Assembly (NCBI GenBank): GCA_032164245.1
Contig: JAVMKO010000002.1
Span: 62,405,840-62,469,839, forward strand
Length of the DNA stretch: 64,000 bases
Origin: Sternotherus odoratus
Lineage: Eukaryota > Chordata > Testudines > Kinosternidae
Direction: 5' to 3'
The notes beneath the pieces are model-generated. The model was given only the letters and a program-made list of their open reading frames with translations. It did no database searches and was not told the DNA's origin. How positions within the stretch are numbered: the first letter of the stretch is position 1; the number at the start of each line of letters is the position of its first letter. Made by a program: the position numbers and the translations under genes. This document shows positions 12,241-25,053 of this stretch, in pieces.

Positions 12241-14423
12241 CTTGGAAAAATTGGGATTCAGATTATAAGGGCACCCTGCGGATACACAAAATTGAATGTC
12301 TGAGTCTGTTATATATTAATGTAAATTTTAATGTAAAAAAGATTCAATCTCCCAAATTAATTGGACACTGAGGATCAGAAAGTGCAAATCTCCCTTCTAA
12401 ACACAGGGGTAAGAGACAGGCCTGTAATCCTTAGTTAAGGAGAACAGAGTTACTAGGGGTTAAATTTATGATTTCAATATGATTGACATCTACTTTAAGT
12501 CTCTTTTACACTGCCAGAGCAGAGTACAGGGAGCTCAGTGTAAATATGAATCCAGGCCAAGTACTCTAATCTAGGGATGAGACATATTCAAGATTTTACC
12601 CAGCCTTACTGCCTTCTGCTGGGTTTTACAATATTAATAAAAGCAGTACAATGCCTGTTTTTCCCCCCAAACGTATTGCACTGTTTGTTTCTGTGCTCAG
12701 GCATTTATGGGAAAAACCCTGCTCCCTCTTGTACCAGCACACAGGACCCTGGCCACAGCAGAACCACGTGGTTCTTCTAAATAAGCAGAAGCAGCGTGAG
12801 CAGAGATGAGACTCCCCTGCCTCCGAGCTCTGCCCCATGCTATACACTGTGTACTCGGGACAGGAGTCTGATGGCTCTGCTGTTATGTGGATCCATGGGC
12901 GATTCCCTTGAGAAATGTGGGGAGATTACATACCAATAAATCCCACCTAGGGTATTCCAGCTCAATGGCAGGAACAGAGGCTGTGGAGCTGGTCTGAGGC
13001 CTGAGTCAGTAATTCCCAATTTACTCCCTAGGGGTGGGTCAGAAAACATGAACGTCTGATGTTTACAGGGAATGTAGAAACTCTGCCTTTAAAATAGATT
13101 CAATTTCACCATTTAAGAACTGAGCAGTAAAAGCCTTCCCTCCATTTCTCTTGTCAGGAATCCTGATATACATACGGCTGGTACCTTCACCCCGGATCTG
13201 ATGAGCTCCAAAACAAACACATTATCACTGGTCTCACTTTCACAGGCATCAATCTTTCCCTCTTTTTAACAGCAGGGATGCCATTTACATGCAGCACCCA
13301 CCAGCGCACATGTCCAAGCGCTTTCATTTTCCTTCCTTCCCGTTCTTGTTAAGTCACAAATTCAAGGCTTTTCATGAATTAAAATGCCCCATTACGTGTT
13401 TTACTGCTTTTAAAAAAAAAATTCTGAAGGCTAGTTTCACGACCTATTGACTCTTTTTCCTCAGCGAGGGAAGGAGGGGATGCACAATACAGACACACTG
13501 TGCCTCTACAGCTTTGTCATGTGGAACCACTGCCTTCCCTCCCCAGCTGTTACTATGGTGACTAAGCCATACCAGTTGATCTGGCTCTGAAAGGTGCACA
13601 ATACCAAACAAGAAGTCCATCAAGTGTAAATATGGGGGGACGGAATACTTATTTTGAGGCTTCTCAAACAATGTTTTCAGCTGGTGCATTTTCAAAATAT
13701 AAATGGTAAAGAGGTAACAGGCAATTTGCATGTGTCAAACTAAAAAGCTGTTCTATTTTGAGAATTCAAGCTATTTAGATGCTTTTAAGAATGGCAATAA
13801 CATAATCATGTCTCTGCATTCAATAACCATAATATATCTATAATGTTAACCTAGGGAGCTTCTCTCCTTGAACTCACCCATTGTACACAGGTATTCTAAC
13901 ACATAGTCTAGAAAGTAACCGACAACATTCATTTCATTCCATCTCCTGATCCTTATCTTATTTCTGCCATGTCTTATAACAGGCTGCATTACCAGGAACC
14001 AGAAAAATTGCCTGCAGCTGCAAGAACTTGCAGCAAAAATTAATAGTGAGCCACTAACTTATTTCACTACCATAGAATAATTGCAGTGGTTTCAATCTTG
14101 ATATTTCAATACATAACAATGCAAGATAAGAGTGGAATCACTCTGCTCTGTGAGTAATTCTACTCCCATTTAAACCTGAGTAAGTCTGGAGTAACTCTGT
14201 GGAATACATGAGGATTACCCTGGATATAATTGAGTATAAATGAGACCAGAACGTAACTCCTTTATGCCAGTTCCCCTGGCAATATTAGCTCTATTTAAAC
14301 ATTCAGTATTTGGGATAGACATTTTAGTTTGTTATCTGCTTTTCAAAGTGGCACAACAAACAGAAAATCCTGCCACTGATCAGGAAAAAGAGGAACATAT
14401 ATGGATAGAAGAGGTAAACTTAC

Positions 14424-14637
14424 GGATCAAAGGCTGCTAGCAGGAAGTTGAGCAGTAAGCTGATGGATTGCTCTACATTGATCTGGTGAGTAGTTGGCAT
14501 CCGTTTGTTAAGCTGGTAAAAAATAGTTGAAAGCACAGCTTCCAGACGAGCCACATTCAATTCTATGTTTGGGTCCAAGTTGTTTAACGCATTTTCTCGC
14601 AATGCTTCTATAACGTTCCAAATGTCCACCAGATGTA
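14424..14637 (-). CDS. DTNA: DTNA coding exon 3 (EF-hand region)
   Basis: This 214-base exon runs from [20 protein letters not shown] to [11 protein letters not shown] plus the first two bases of the next Pro codon. It forms the core of the first EF-hand-like module of dystrobrevin, a helical structural domain next to the ZZ zinc finger rather than a proven calcium sensor. The acceptor is catag and the donor gtaagt. Paralogue-specific residues ([20 protein letters not shown]) match DTNA. Compared with the mammalian protein as I remember it, this copy has NIELNVAR for NTELNVSR and HQINVEQ for HQIHVEQ, all conservative. The reading is open throughout with no disabling change. Confidence 0.96.
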
Positions 14638-16946
14638 CTATGTATAATTTAAGAACAGGCATCAGATATTCACATTCACATATTGAAAAAACCAAAATCG
14701 ACTCATGCACGAGTACTCTGGCATAGTACACATAGTTCAGGTGATATTTTATGTATAAAAAACAAATGTTTAAATGTATTTAAACCAATCAGGAGAAAAG
14801 AGCAAGGAAAACACCATATCTGCTAATAAAATAATCATAAATAAGATATTAGTTTAGTTGAGATGTCATCAGAAGTTGTGAGTTTGACTCTAAACAGGAA
14901 AAAAGCATTTCCCATTTAGGAAAACACTTACGTGTGAATTTCAGTCCCAATAAGTCAACAGAAATTAAGCACATGCTTAAAATTAAGCACTTAAGTGTTT
15001 TCCTGAATCATAACTTTATGGGTAGCAGTTTGAAAATTACTCTAATGAATTAATAGAGGTGGTGGGATTTTCAAAGGTTCCTAAGAAAGTTAAGTACTTA
15101 TCTCACATTGACTTTCAAACTCACTTAGGAACTTTTTAACTTAGGAACTGTTCAGTAACTTGTACCCGGGTCAAAGTGCTTTACAAAAACAGAATAAAGT
15201 ATAATTGCATTTGGACAGATTAAATTATAGTTTTAAAAAGAAAAGGTACAGCAGTGATCTTCAAATCATATTTCATTATCTTAAACTACTTTTGCTAAGT
15301 GTTTTGTAAAATCTTCTCTTCTTTTTAGATTCCCTGCCCAACTGAAACTTCATCACTCCATCTTTTCACCAAGATAGCTTAAATGAGCCCCTGCAAAAAA
15401 AAAGAATTAGTGCCAGAGGGGAAACCTTGTGTGTATCTTGATGTAATTATGGTGACATTATCAGGTCACAACAAGTCAAAATTTCCAGTGGAAGAGGATC
15501 ATTCAAGATGTTTTCAAAAATTGCTCTAGTTCAAAATTCTGGATTCATCCAAATCCTAATCCAAAGTAACATTCCAGCTGTTCTTATCCTTAGTAGTATT
15601 TGTTTCTCAACTGAACGGTTAATATTTCATAAGATGCATACAGTAAAGGCATACGGTTACAGTTCAGATTTTTTTATTACAGTGATAAATGTTCCATTGT
15701 TCTTATATCTTACAATATATTGAGGTACACCTGCAACTTGGAAGAAATGCCTATTATTATGGATAAAGACATCACCCTAATCCTCCTTAAATGGTAATTC
15801 TTTTTTAAAAAAAAAAATATGAGGGGTTTTCTTCATTTCTACCTTCTACAACAACATCTATGGTGCTCTGTTCCCATTTGTATGTGCTGTAATGCCAATG
15901 AGGGAGGATAGAGAATGCAAGCTTAGTGACAGCATAACCTCCTTGTATGTATTAGACAACGACACTTTTCCTGCTTCTCTTGCCATATGTTAGCAAAATA
16001 CTGGGAAAGACTGCATGATGTAGTTTCATAGTCAGACCTAGTTGGTATCTTAGGTCTTTGTAACACAAGTAAACCCCTATAAGTGACCTTTTTAGCAGGT
16101 TAGATTGAGCATCCTCCTAGACTAGACTAGGTAGACAGAACACACAGCCGGAAGTTCATTTCTTTTGATGCTCTTGCCACCTATCCTAGTCTCCTATCCT
16201 CCAACTGGAAGAAGAGAAAGTCACTCCAGTAGAAGTGCTGGAGTGGATCCCAAGTCTCTTTATCTGGACCTCCCAACTGGCTTAACTCCTTTCAGCTGCA
16301 ACTAGTCACCAAGGTAAAGCCAACTTGTTTTAAAAGAAGCTTCCATCTCTTCAGATAGCGAGCCACCTCTACATGCAATTTGCCTCTGTGGAAGTAGTAT
16401 GTCTAAATACAACTTTGATGACATGACTAGTACTTAAATCAGCTGCCAGAGTCAGGCTGGGGAAAGAAAGGGGGAGCCAGATGCTAGGCCAGCTGAGAGT
16501 CAAAGAGATGGAACTATCCACACATACTTTTTTACTCTGACCCAGTAATGGGCTAGATAGGCAATAGAAAGCAAGCTGCCGAACGATGGGACAGGTGTGC
16601 TTAGAATACACAAATTAGGTGGCTGTAAAAAGAAGATAAGTGCAGACAAAAGGCAATAAAGTTAAGTGTGCAGTTTCAGCAGCAGTTCTAGACAAATCTA
16701 AACAAGAGGTCTGGCTTTCAGGGTGGTGCAGACCCCAGACCAACTGGATGGGCTAGCAGGCACCCCCCACAGCAATTCAACCAGACCAATCTGCATTGAT
16801 CTTATACTGCAATTGAGCTTCAGGGCTGATCAGAAGGAGGAAGAGGGGGGACAACTATACCAATATTGGCTCAATTGTCTGTAATATCTGTGTAAATAAA
16901 ATGAAATGGGAAAGGTTGGGACCCCCAGTTCCCAAAGCTTCTTGAA

Positions 16947-17546
16947 GGGCATGGGTATATACTCAGTCCTAATTTTTGTTCAGCCAATCACTAAGACAAA
17001 TAGGTTTGTTTACATTTACAGGAGATAATGCTGCCCGCTTCTTGTTTACAATGTCACCTGAAAGTGTGAACAGGCATTCACATGGCACTTTTGTAGCTGG
17101 CATTGCAAGGTCTTTACGTGCAAGATATGCTAAACGTTCATACGCCCCTTCATGCTTCGACTTGTAAGCTCTAAATTTTTATATTGTTTTGTTTTTGAGT
17201 GCAGTTATGTTAAAATAAATTTCTACATTTGTAAGTTGCATTTTCACAATAAAGAGATTGTACTATGGTACTTGTAGAAGGTGAATTGAACAACACAATT
17301 TCTTTTATCTTTTTTACTGTGAGAATATTTGTAATAAAAATTATAAAATGAGCACTCTACACTTTGTATTCTGTGCTGTAATTTAAATCAATATATTTGA
17401 AAATGCAGAAAAACATCCAAGATATTTATAATACATTTAAATTGATATATTATTGTTTAACCGTGCAATTAAAAACTGCAATTAATCATGATTATTTTTT
17501 AATCTTGCAATTAATTGTAATTTTAATATTATTTGATAGTCCTAAA
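16947..17546. mobile_element. hAT-derived non-autonomous element with inverted coding fragment
   Basis: It comprises the hAT C-terminal fragment (minus strand) plus an AT-rich tail at 17164-17546 that includes tttttgagtgcagttatgtt and a subterminal palindromic ttaatcatgattattttttaa region ending in atagtccta, a decayed terminal repeat. The tail matches the 3' flank I recall for this abundant reptile hAT family, but in plus orientation. Ends are degenerate, so no target-site duplication was assigned. Confidence 0.6.
16969..17163 (-). pseudogene. hAT transposase C-terminal (dimerisation) fragment
   Basis: On the minus strand an uninterrupted frame runs leftwards to a TAG at 16971-16969. It contains YERLAYLARKDLAMPATKVP, then a C..LFTLSGDIVNKKRAALSP stretch, then CLSDWLNKN. 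This is the hallmark C-terminal dimerisation region of hAT transposases (pattern ATxxPCERLFS...R..L.P..V..L..L..W). The catalytic core and BED zinc finger are absent. Immediately to the right, sequence corresponding to the element's 3' untranslated tail continues in the opposite orientation, so the relic is internally inverted. Not functional. Confidence 0.78.
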
Positions 17547-19059
17547 AACCTAAAAATACAAATATTTTTTGTATAACAGAAAGATCAGTGGGTTCTCAGG
17601 AGGAAACTTGGTATCAAACATCCCTGTGCAGTGCTTTGCTATGCGAAGCATATGTACCATGAATTTTCTAGAGACCTTTCAAAAAGGCCTCGTAAGTTGT
17701 GAACAGCTTGGATATCCACCTAAACCAAATCATCCCTCATTTGCCCAAATATGAAAAAAAAAGTATACTGTGCCCTATTACAGAAGCACATTTAATTTTA
17801 TTTAGCACTTTTTATATTCAGGTAACCTTGTGTACTATAGAAGGTGATAGAATTTAGACCAAAATTCTCTGCTGGTCTAAACTGGCATGGTTCCATGGAA
17901 GCCAGTAGTACAGCATCAATTTATGTCTGCAGAGAAATTTGCACTAAAACTCGGACACTAGTAACACAGTGAACATGTAGGTAAAATATGAGAGTTTGAT
18001 TTACTAATAGCTCACACAAAACATTCGCCATTAGAACATATTTAACTGTTAGGGGAGAATGCTGAATCAATTTGAAAAGGATATTATGTTTTTCCACATA
18101 CCAAGAAGTATATGGATGCCCCAGTTGCTTTATATCTCATCCCTTTATTTTCACTCTTTTCAGGCCACTTTTTATGTCTTTCAACACTTTGTTATAATAA
18201 AATCTAGACCCCAAAAGAAAGTAAACACAAAATGATTAAATATGTTTTTAATTCAATCAACAGCTTAATTTGTGTAGAGTTTAGAAGAAAATTGTATTTA
18301 TAGTGTGAAGCATTACATGAACCAGTTCTGTTGGTTATGATCTTCCTTCCAGTCTTCAGCTATCTTTGGTCTCAATGAGTTGGAAATCCTCATATTTTTA
18401 ATTCAGTGTTCTAGTTTACTGGTTATTTTCTGTTTTGTATTTAAAAAATACCTTTTGAAAACACCCCAGTATATGGAATAAGTGTAAGAGAGACAGACTG
18501 AAACAACTCTCATTCATACTCAAAATAAATAAAGTATTATTTACACAGGAGGAATGACATTCTTTTCTATCATATCATTTATTCAGAACTCTAGTGTGCC
18601 CAGGAGGTATAATCTTACAAACATCACAAATGTGAAGGTAGGCAGATTACCTTACGTATCACCTGTCAGTAAAAGTATGCTACCTGCAAGTAAAATTTAA
18701 AAAAAAGTTTAAAAATTATTGGGGTCTTTAAGACTTTTGAACATGAAATGGACTTGCTTACCCTAAAGTCCTAATCCTTTTTTGCATTCTATCTGAAATT
18801 ATGAGCGCTACTAAATGAATTTGGAGGGAGAGATTACATTTAATCAGTGATGGGAAGTGACTGAAACAGGGGCTTAATAATCAATTCAAATTTATTTAAC
18901 ATACACTAGGTCTAACTAAATGTAAATTAAACACATACTGTCAATAGTTGAGAGAGAAACCTTACTCCACAGATTTTTGCTTGTGGCTTTAGAAATAGGA
19001 ACAACTTTTAAAAAAATCATTAAAATTACTTCCAAAAACAGCATAGATATATTTCACGA

Positions 19060-19140
19060 AAGCCCCAATTTAGCAAAGCACTTAAGCACATGCTTAAGTT
19101 TAAGTATATGTGAGTATTCCCATTTGAAGTCAATGAATCT
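19060..19140. repeat. Short palindromic dispersed repeat (taagcacatgcttaa family)
   Basis: Contains cacttaagcacatgcttaag followed by cccatttgaagtcaatgaat. Related copies occur at 14930-15000, 52145-52215 and 60030-60110, all combining a taagcacatgcttaa-type motif with a ttgaagtcaatgg-type palindrome. Confidence 0.5.
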
Positions 19141-19708
19141 TAAATGTATGTCAAATATTTTCATGTTGGTTTCATTAAATGTGAAAAAACTCACGTTTCT
19201 CCTGTTTCGCACACTTAAAAATTTATAAAATGGGTGAAGAGTATTCTTCTTTTAGAGCAGACTCTATGGTGCCTATCACATATCAGAGCACTAGAGCAGT
19301 TCATCATCATCAGTGCCACCAAACAACGTCAAGTCAACCCAAGCCAAGCCACCAGGCTCACAACATTGCTCATTCTCTCTTCTTCCTGCTAACAGCTTCA
19401 CAATAGTGCACGCAACTAGATGCAGTTTCCAGCTAAAGCACATCTGTTCGTGGCCAGGCTGTTCCCCACCATCAATCTGACAAAACACCTAAACTGAAAA
19501 TCCTATCTCAGTGTTTTACCAGCAAGTAAACCAACAAGCCAGACACCATGGTACATAACCTTTTCAATGCCATGACCTAATGGCAATCTCAACTCCCGTG
19601 CCAGGATGTTTATATTATATTCTAGTGTATCATACTATTAAACACACAACTTCCAGCTTTTTTGTAGAAAGGAATCAATACTAACACATTCATTGCAATA
19701 GGCTAGCG

Positions 19709-19944
19709 TAGAGGTTCTCAAACCAGGGGTCAGGACCCTCAGGGGTCACAAGGTTATTACATGGGGGGTCATGAGCTGTCAGCCTCCACCCCAAGCCCTG
19801 CTTTGCATTCAGCATTTATCATGTTGTTAAATATATAGACAAGTGTTTTTAATTTATAAGACGAGGGGAGGAGGGAGGGAGCTTATAAATACAGAGGCTT
19901 GCTATGTGAAAGGAGTCACCAGTACAATAGCTTGAGAGCCACTG
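19709..19944. mobile_element. hAT-type MITE with tagaggttctcaaa terminus
   Basis: Left end tagaggttctcaaaccagg faces right end agcttgagagccactg, an imperfect terminal inverted repeat of the hAT type. It is flanked by an 8-bp near-identical duplication, ggctagcg (19701-19708) and ggctggtg (19945-19952), as expected for hAT. Internally ggggtcaggaccctcagggg and a T-rich region; no coding capacity. Confidence 0.75.
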
Positions 19945-20479
19945 GGCTGGTGCACATGTATACTGTATTCAGCTTCCCTCTTATGCTACATGCACTTAAA
20001 GAAAAGACACAGGGTCTGACCCAAAGCCCACTGAAATCAATGGGAAGACTCCCATTAACTTCAGTGAGTTTTGTATCAGCCCCATATAGATCCTTTATGA
20101 GGACCAAGTAATCAATCTAGATTTCCTCTGATCTTCCAGAGCCTCACAGCCACCCCTTTGTTTCAGTTAGATTTCTAAGTGTGGCTTCTTCTTTTCCTGC
20201 TTCTGGAGAGTCATATTTTTTCCAATGTTGTGAGGTGCATATTCAGTAGGAAGCTAGGGAAATGCAATTCAGATCAGCCTGTCCACTCCAACTCTGACAC
20301 TCTTGAATGAAGGAGAGCACCTTTATAATGGATGGAAAGTAAATATTAACTAATGCTTTTTAAACTGAGTCACTCAAACAATTCATATTTATTCAAATGT
20401 TTCAGAGGTTCCATTCTGATAAGCAACCAAGGGAGAAGATGTTTATCTGACTTATCCAAATGTTTGATCTCCTGGGATG

Positions 20480-21115
20480 GGGTATACAAACCCCCCACAC
20501 TGGACAACAAGGGGTTAAGGAGTGATTCTGGGCTCAGCCAGCTCTACCTGGCCACACCTGCACAGGCTGGAAGAGGAGCAGAGCAGCTCACTTGTTGGCA
20601 GACCGGGAAAGAGGACAGACCTTCAGGGCATGAGGAAAGGGCCGAGAAAGGCAGGAGCTTCCCAGACAACCACTGACTGAAGTCCCCTTCCTGAGGAAAG
20701 GGAGGGGACAGCTCCTGATGCATCATGAGGGGGAATCATTCCCTTCTCTCTCTTACTAATTCAGTTTCTGTGCATTAATTCCCATTGCTTTTTGTTCATG
20801 GACTACCCCAGAAGGGAAGAGACTTCAAAATGACCTGGTTGGAGGGCCAGGTCATAGGAAGAGGCAGGCCACTGCAGAGGCGGAGCTGCCATTGGCAGGA
20901 GATATCCATGAGAGAGAGAGAGAGCGAGCTGCTACACCATGCCCAGCCAGAAGGAGATGCCCATGGTGATTTGACCCCTTCATGCCTACCTTCCCAGGTC
21001 GCAAGATACTGCCTCCCAGCCTAATGCCTATATCCCTCTTACTTTGCCTGGCATGGACTATAAGCTATTTTATTGGATTTTAGATTTATGTCACAGGAGC
21101 ACAACGCATAAACTC
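20480..21115 (+). repeat. GC-richer block, probable interspersed (LTR-like) repeat
   Basis: Runs from near caaaccccccacactggacaa through tgacctggttggagggccag to tatgtcacaggagc. Its composition contrasts with the flanking AT-rich intron, and the wording matches a dispersed reptile sequence from memory. Ends, strand and duplication could not be fixed. The open frames at 20353-20676 and 20785-21024 are not recognisable proteins. Confidence 0.4.
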
Positions 21116-23182
21116 AGTCTGCAGAAGGCACCAGCTTAGGCTCTGGTTATTACTGAGTTAATAGGAGCACCATTAAGTTATTAATGCACTGAAATGTTCT
21201 CCCCCTCCCCCCTTACTCTTTCATTGCCCTGGCCCACTGTTGCTTAGGAAGGAATAGGCCCCAGTGCTGCAGTAAATCCTTTTTATTTTATGCCATGAAA
21301 GCTCCTTTCCCTCTCTGCAATTCTTTCCTGAAAATGAGAATTTTTGTCACTCAAAGCTTTAAAAACTAAAGGGAGGTGATGGGAAAGGCACTTACTGGAC
21401 TTTCCCACCATCAGCACCAACGTCTGTCCATTTTTTAAAAGGTCGGGTTGAGGAAGTAGTTGTCACTTGCTCCTCGACCAAACACTAGGAAAATGGTCAC
21501 TCCCTTTTAAATGGAAACAGACTAACCACCATTAAAACATAGACTCAAAAACGGAACAGAGCAAAAAGTTCTATAAAATAAGCTAAGTCCGCCTCTAGGT
21601 CTATCAACACTATGATTACAATGAAGTCAGAGAACTCAGTTACAATATAGCTGCCTACTGACTTGGCAAAAACCTTGTTAAAATCTACAGTGTAAATAGA
21701 TCAACTACCAAAACTGGGCTGAAGATCTGGACATGCCCTTTCTTCATTTATAAAATTACAGTACAATACAGGCAATAACAGAGCTACCTGAGCAAGTATT
21801 TCTTAGCTATACATTTAGCAAATACCCATACAATAGCAAATATATGGAAACAGAAACACGGATATATCATAATGTCCTGTTATTATTGATAAACTCATGA
21901 CACTAATTCATTTTTAAAATGAGAAATAGGAACTCTGAGTGCACAAGGCGCCCAGGATCAGCCCTTTATATGAGAAGGTTTCCTCTAAAAAAATGTATTT
22001 TGAAACCAATATTTGGAAAAATGCAACACAAGTGAATTCTGTCTTGGAATTCAGGTGTGTTTTGTCACCTTGCATTGCAATGTCAAACAGTTCTCTCACT
22101 TCCCTTAAAACATACTGTATGTAGGTGAATACCACATCTGTGGTTCAAACAGCAACATTGTAGCCTTTTATGATTTTTAAATAAACACACTGTGTTCAAG
22201 ATTATATAAAACATGTATTATAGGGAAAGTTCACATACAGCTCAAAAGGTGGGGCCGAGGGGGTGAGGGAGTAGAGGAGGAAGTTTTCACACAGTACCAA
22301 ACAATGATGTAATAGCTGGACTTGGAATGAGGAAGTGCCTTTTCAGTGTAACATCTTCCCTTGATGATGGAAACTGAATTAAGGGGACATTATAAATATA
22401 TATTTTCTGTCAAAATTTTAAAAAAAGGAACCTCCAATTTTAGAAGAAATGCTAAAAGATCAAGCTAAGCTGAAAGATTGCAGTAGCTTGAACTTGGTAC
22501 TAGGACATTTCAGAAGAAAGCCATATTTTTACTGTCTGGCATAGCCACTGGATTCTGTGTAATATCTTGAGGCAGAAATAATTCAGAAGATAAGCAGGAC
22601 ATTGGGCATAAAACCCTTACTTTAACAACATTCATAACCACTAGATGGCACCATGCATATTGTAGTAGGCATGGCATGTATCTGCTATCAGATTTTAAAA
22701 CTGTATGTTGGCATTATGTCAGGCAGACCAACACAAATCAAACGCTGTGGATTTCTGTGGCTCCCTCCAGAAAATAGCCTGGTCTGTGTATTTACTTGAG
22801 TAAACATGGTAAGCTTAGAGATTTGGCAGTGTGAGTAGCTTATGAAGGATAATGCTCGGGACAACCTATGAAGAGCAAATAGCAGATATTTTTTATGTTG
22901 GCTTAAATATCGTTATCATGGTGAGAAAACCTCTTACAGAGTTATCTCTATGCTTTTTTCAAAAGTTAATCCCGGAGAACACCACACTTCCCTCTTTTAT
23001 GAAACTTTAGGATTTTTGATGTCAGAGAAAAATACAGGAAAATATCTAATATACTAGGTCCAATTCATTCTTGCCCTGCATGTTGTTCAGCCATTTATAC
23101 CAGAACAAAATGAGTGCAGGTTATGTAAAATGCGGCCAAACCAGAATGTTAGTATTTTGCGCCCACTTTGCACTGATGAAAA

Positions 23183-23497
23183 CAGTGTTGCCGGCTCTTG
23201 TGATTTTTATTGTGAGTCTCATGATATTTGGTGTTTTTCTTAAAGCCCCATCTCTTGGAATCTTCTGATTCTGCGAGGATCGCAATTTTCATCTTAAAAA
23301 AAGTTTCCAGCCCTATGATTGCAGAAAAAAAGCTTGAAAATGTTCATGATTGTGCACTAGAGGGTCAGAAATCAAAGGGAAAATAAAACAAATGCAAAAT
23401 GTATTATACTTTAAAAATCTCATGGTTGTTTAGTAGATTTCATTATTTTTGGGGGGCCCGACTCATGATTTTTTAACACTAAGGATTAGCAGTGTTG
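23183..23497. mobile_element. MITE-like repeat, copy 1 (cagtgttgcc terminus)
   Basis: Starts cagtgttgccggctcttgtg and continues with gtgagtctcatgatatttgg, cttaaagccccatctcttgg, aaagcttgaaaatg and cccgactcatgattttt. The same ordered motifs appear at 28683-28986, so the two are copies of one family. The terminus fits hAT-type inverted repeats; the right end of this copy is degraded. Confidence 0.6.
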
Positions 23498-23867
23498 GAA
23501 ACAACTGCACAAGGCACAAAACAGTGATGAATGAGACCCAAATATTCATTGTAAAATAAATAATGTAAGATAGTTTCTGTGCATTCACTTAGATGGCTGG
23601 AATTTTTAAGCGGATCCAATTATTTTTGCTTTCCTGATATAATATGGATAGAATTTTTCCTATTAAGATTTCACTTCATTTTAAAATAAGTTTAAAAAGA
23701 TTTAAACTGAACGTAATGCTTGGGAAAGCTGCCAAATAAACAGTCCTGATGACTAAATTTCTTTCATTAACCACAGTACAGACACAGCATAGAGAGACAG
23801 ACAGTGACAGTGTAAACTTTCCCCTTGTTTGTCTACCAATATTGCTCAATCCAGAGACACTACTTTT

Positions 23868-23993
23868 AGGGCCAATCTACAATAGGAAAATTTGTACTGG
23901 TGTAACTACAGTAAAACCACTGTCAACCTGTGATGTACAGTCACTACATTGGTGTAATGTGGGGCATACACCAATGTAGCTTACCTTGGCCCT
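23868..23993. repeat. Small foldback repeat with agggcca termini
   Basis: Left end agggccaatctac faces right end ttaccttggccct. Inside is a 12-bp perfect inverted pair, tacattggtgta facing tacaccaatgta, separated by about ten bases. MITE-like, no coding capacity. Confidence 0.5.
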
Positions 23994-24074
23994 AGAAGCA
24001 AGATACTTTAGGCCCATTTAATCATTGGCTGAGAATGGCAACTAGAATGCTAGTTACCGCTATAATCAGTAGTA

Positions 24075-24506
24075 CAGTGAAACCTCCATTTAACGAACTA
24101 ATTCGGGCGAGGGGGTGTCCGTTAAATGAAAAAGTCCATTATTTAATAATAATAAAAAAAACAACGAGCTGTCGGAGCAGCAGCCTGACCGCCACAGGGT
24201 CGGGGCGGCAGCTCCGCAGCCCGCCCGCTGCCGGGACCCAGGTGGCAGCCGGGAGCCGTCAGCCAGCCCGCCTGGGTCCCGGCTGCTGAGACCCGGGCGG
24301 CAGCCGGGACCCGGCAGACAGCCCGCCTGGGTCCCGGCTGCTGGGACCCGGGCGGCAGCCGGGAGCTGTCAACCAGCCCGTGACAGGCGGGACCCGGCAG
24401 CCAGCCCGTGACAAATGGATTTTGGATGCATCAGACTTGCTTAGAAATTTTGTCCGTTGCATCCGAAGTCCGTTAAAACAAGGTCTGTTAAATCGAGGGT
24501 TTACTG
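24075..24506. mobile_element. Pogo/Tigger-like MITE, copy A
   Basis: Left end cagtgaaacctccatttaac faces right end gttaaatcgagggtttactg. TA precedes the left end; the right TA is mutated to aa. The core from about 24170 to 24410 is GC-rich, with repeated gggacccgggcggcagccgg-type units. Shares ends, subterminal sequence (taattcgggcgagggggtgt) and core style with copies B and C. Confidence 0.88.
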
Positions 24507-25053
24507 AATAGGCTTTGTGATATGGGAACACAACTATCCATTTTCTCTGCTTTAAGCTTGCATTTTAAAGGAGCCACTGTGTCATTAAAGCTAACTGTAC
24601 AATACATTTTACTAAAACCCTGTTTTGATGTCATATACTCTTTCTGTATTTGCTTTGCCATCACTGCCAGTTTCCAAGGTATGTCTCTCTTAAAAATAAC
24701 ATTCTATGTTCCATTTAGCTCCTTCCCCTAGCTGATATATTTGGGAACACCAAAACTCAGTGCTACCACACAGTCCTTTCCGTTTCAGCAAGTTGTGATG
24801 TCAGTCCCTGAATTGCTGCATCACTGAATGAACAGAGCATTAGGAACAGTTTGAGGAACACAAAGAAGCTTCAACTGACACACAATACCTCAACAATTTG
24901 CAACAATGTAAAGAATCAGTATGAAATACAAAAGTGTCAAATCCATGGGGGTTAGGTAAAGTATTACATATTTACACTTTGCCTGAGTGTGACAGAAGCG
25001 CTTTAATGATGTTGCCAGAACCCCTAGATGGAGTAAGAGTCTTGATACACATG

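Larger units (their letters stand above)
6869..14423 (-). other. DTNA: DTNA intron between coding exons 3 and 4
   Basis: A 7,555 bp intron. It contains a MIR/L3-like dispersed fragment (7185-7330), a TA-flanked MITE (10148-10416), an antisense CR1 relic (11752-12240) and a poly-T run near 9228-9241. I see nothing nameable in 7400-10100, 10420-11700 or 12250-14100. Bases 14120-14240 resemble the dispersed short-palindrome family noted in the findings. Confidence 0.9.
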
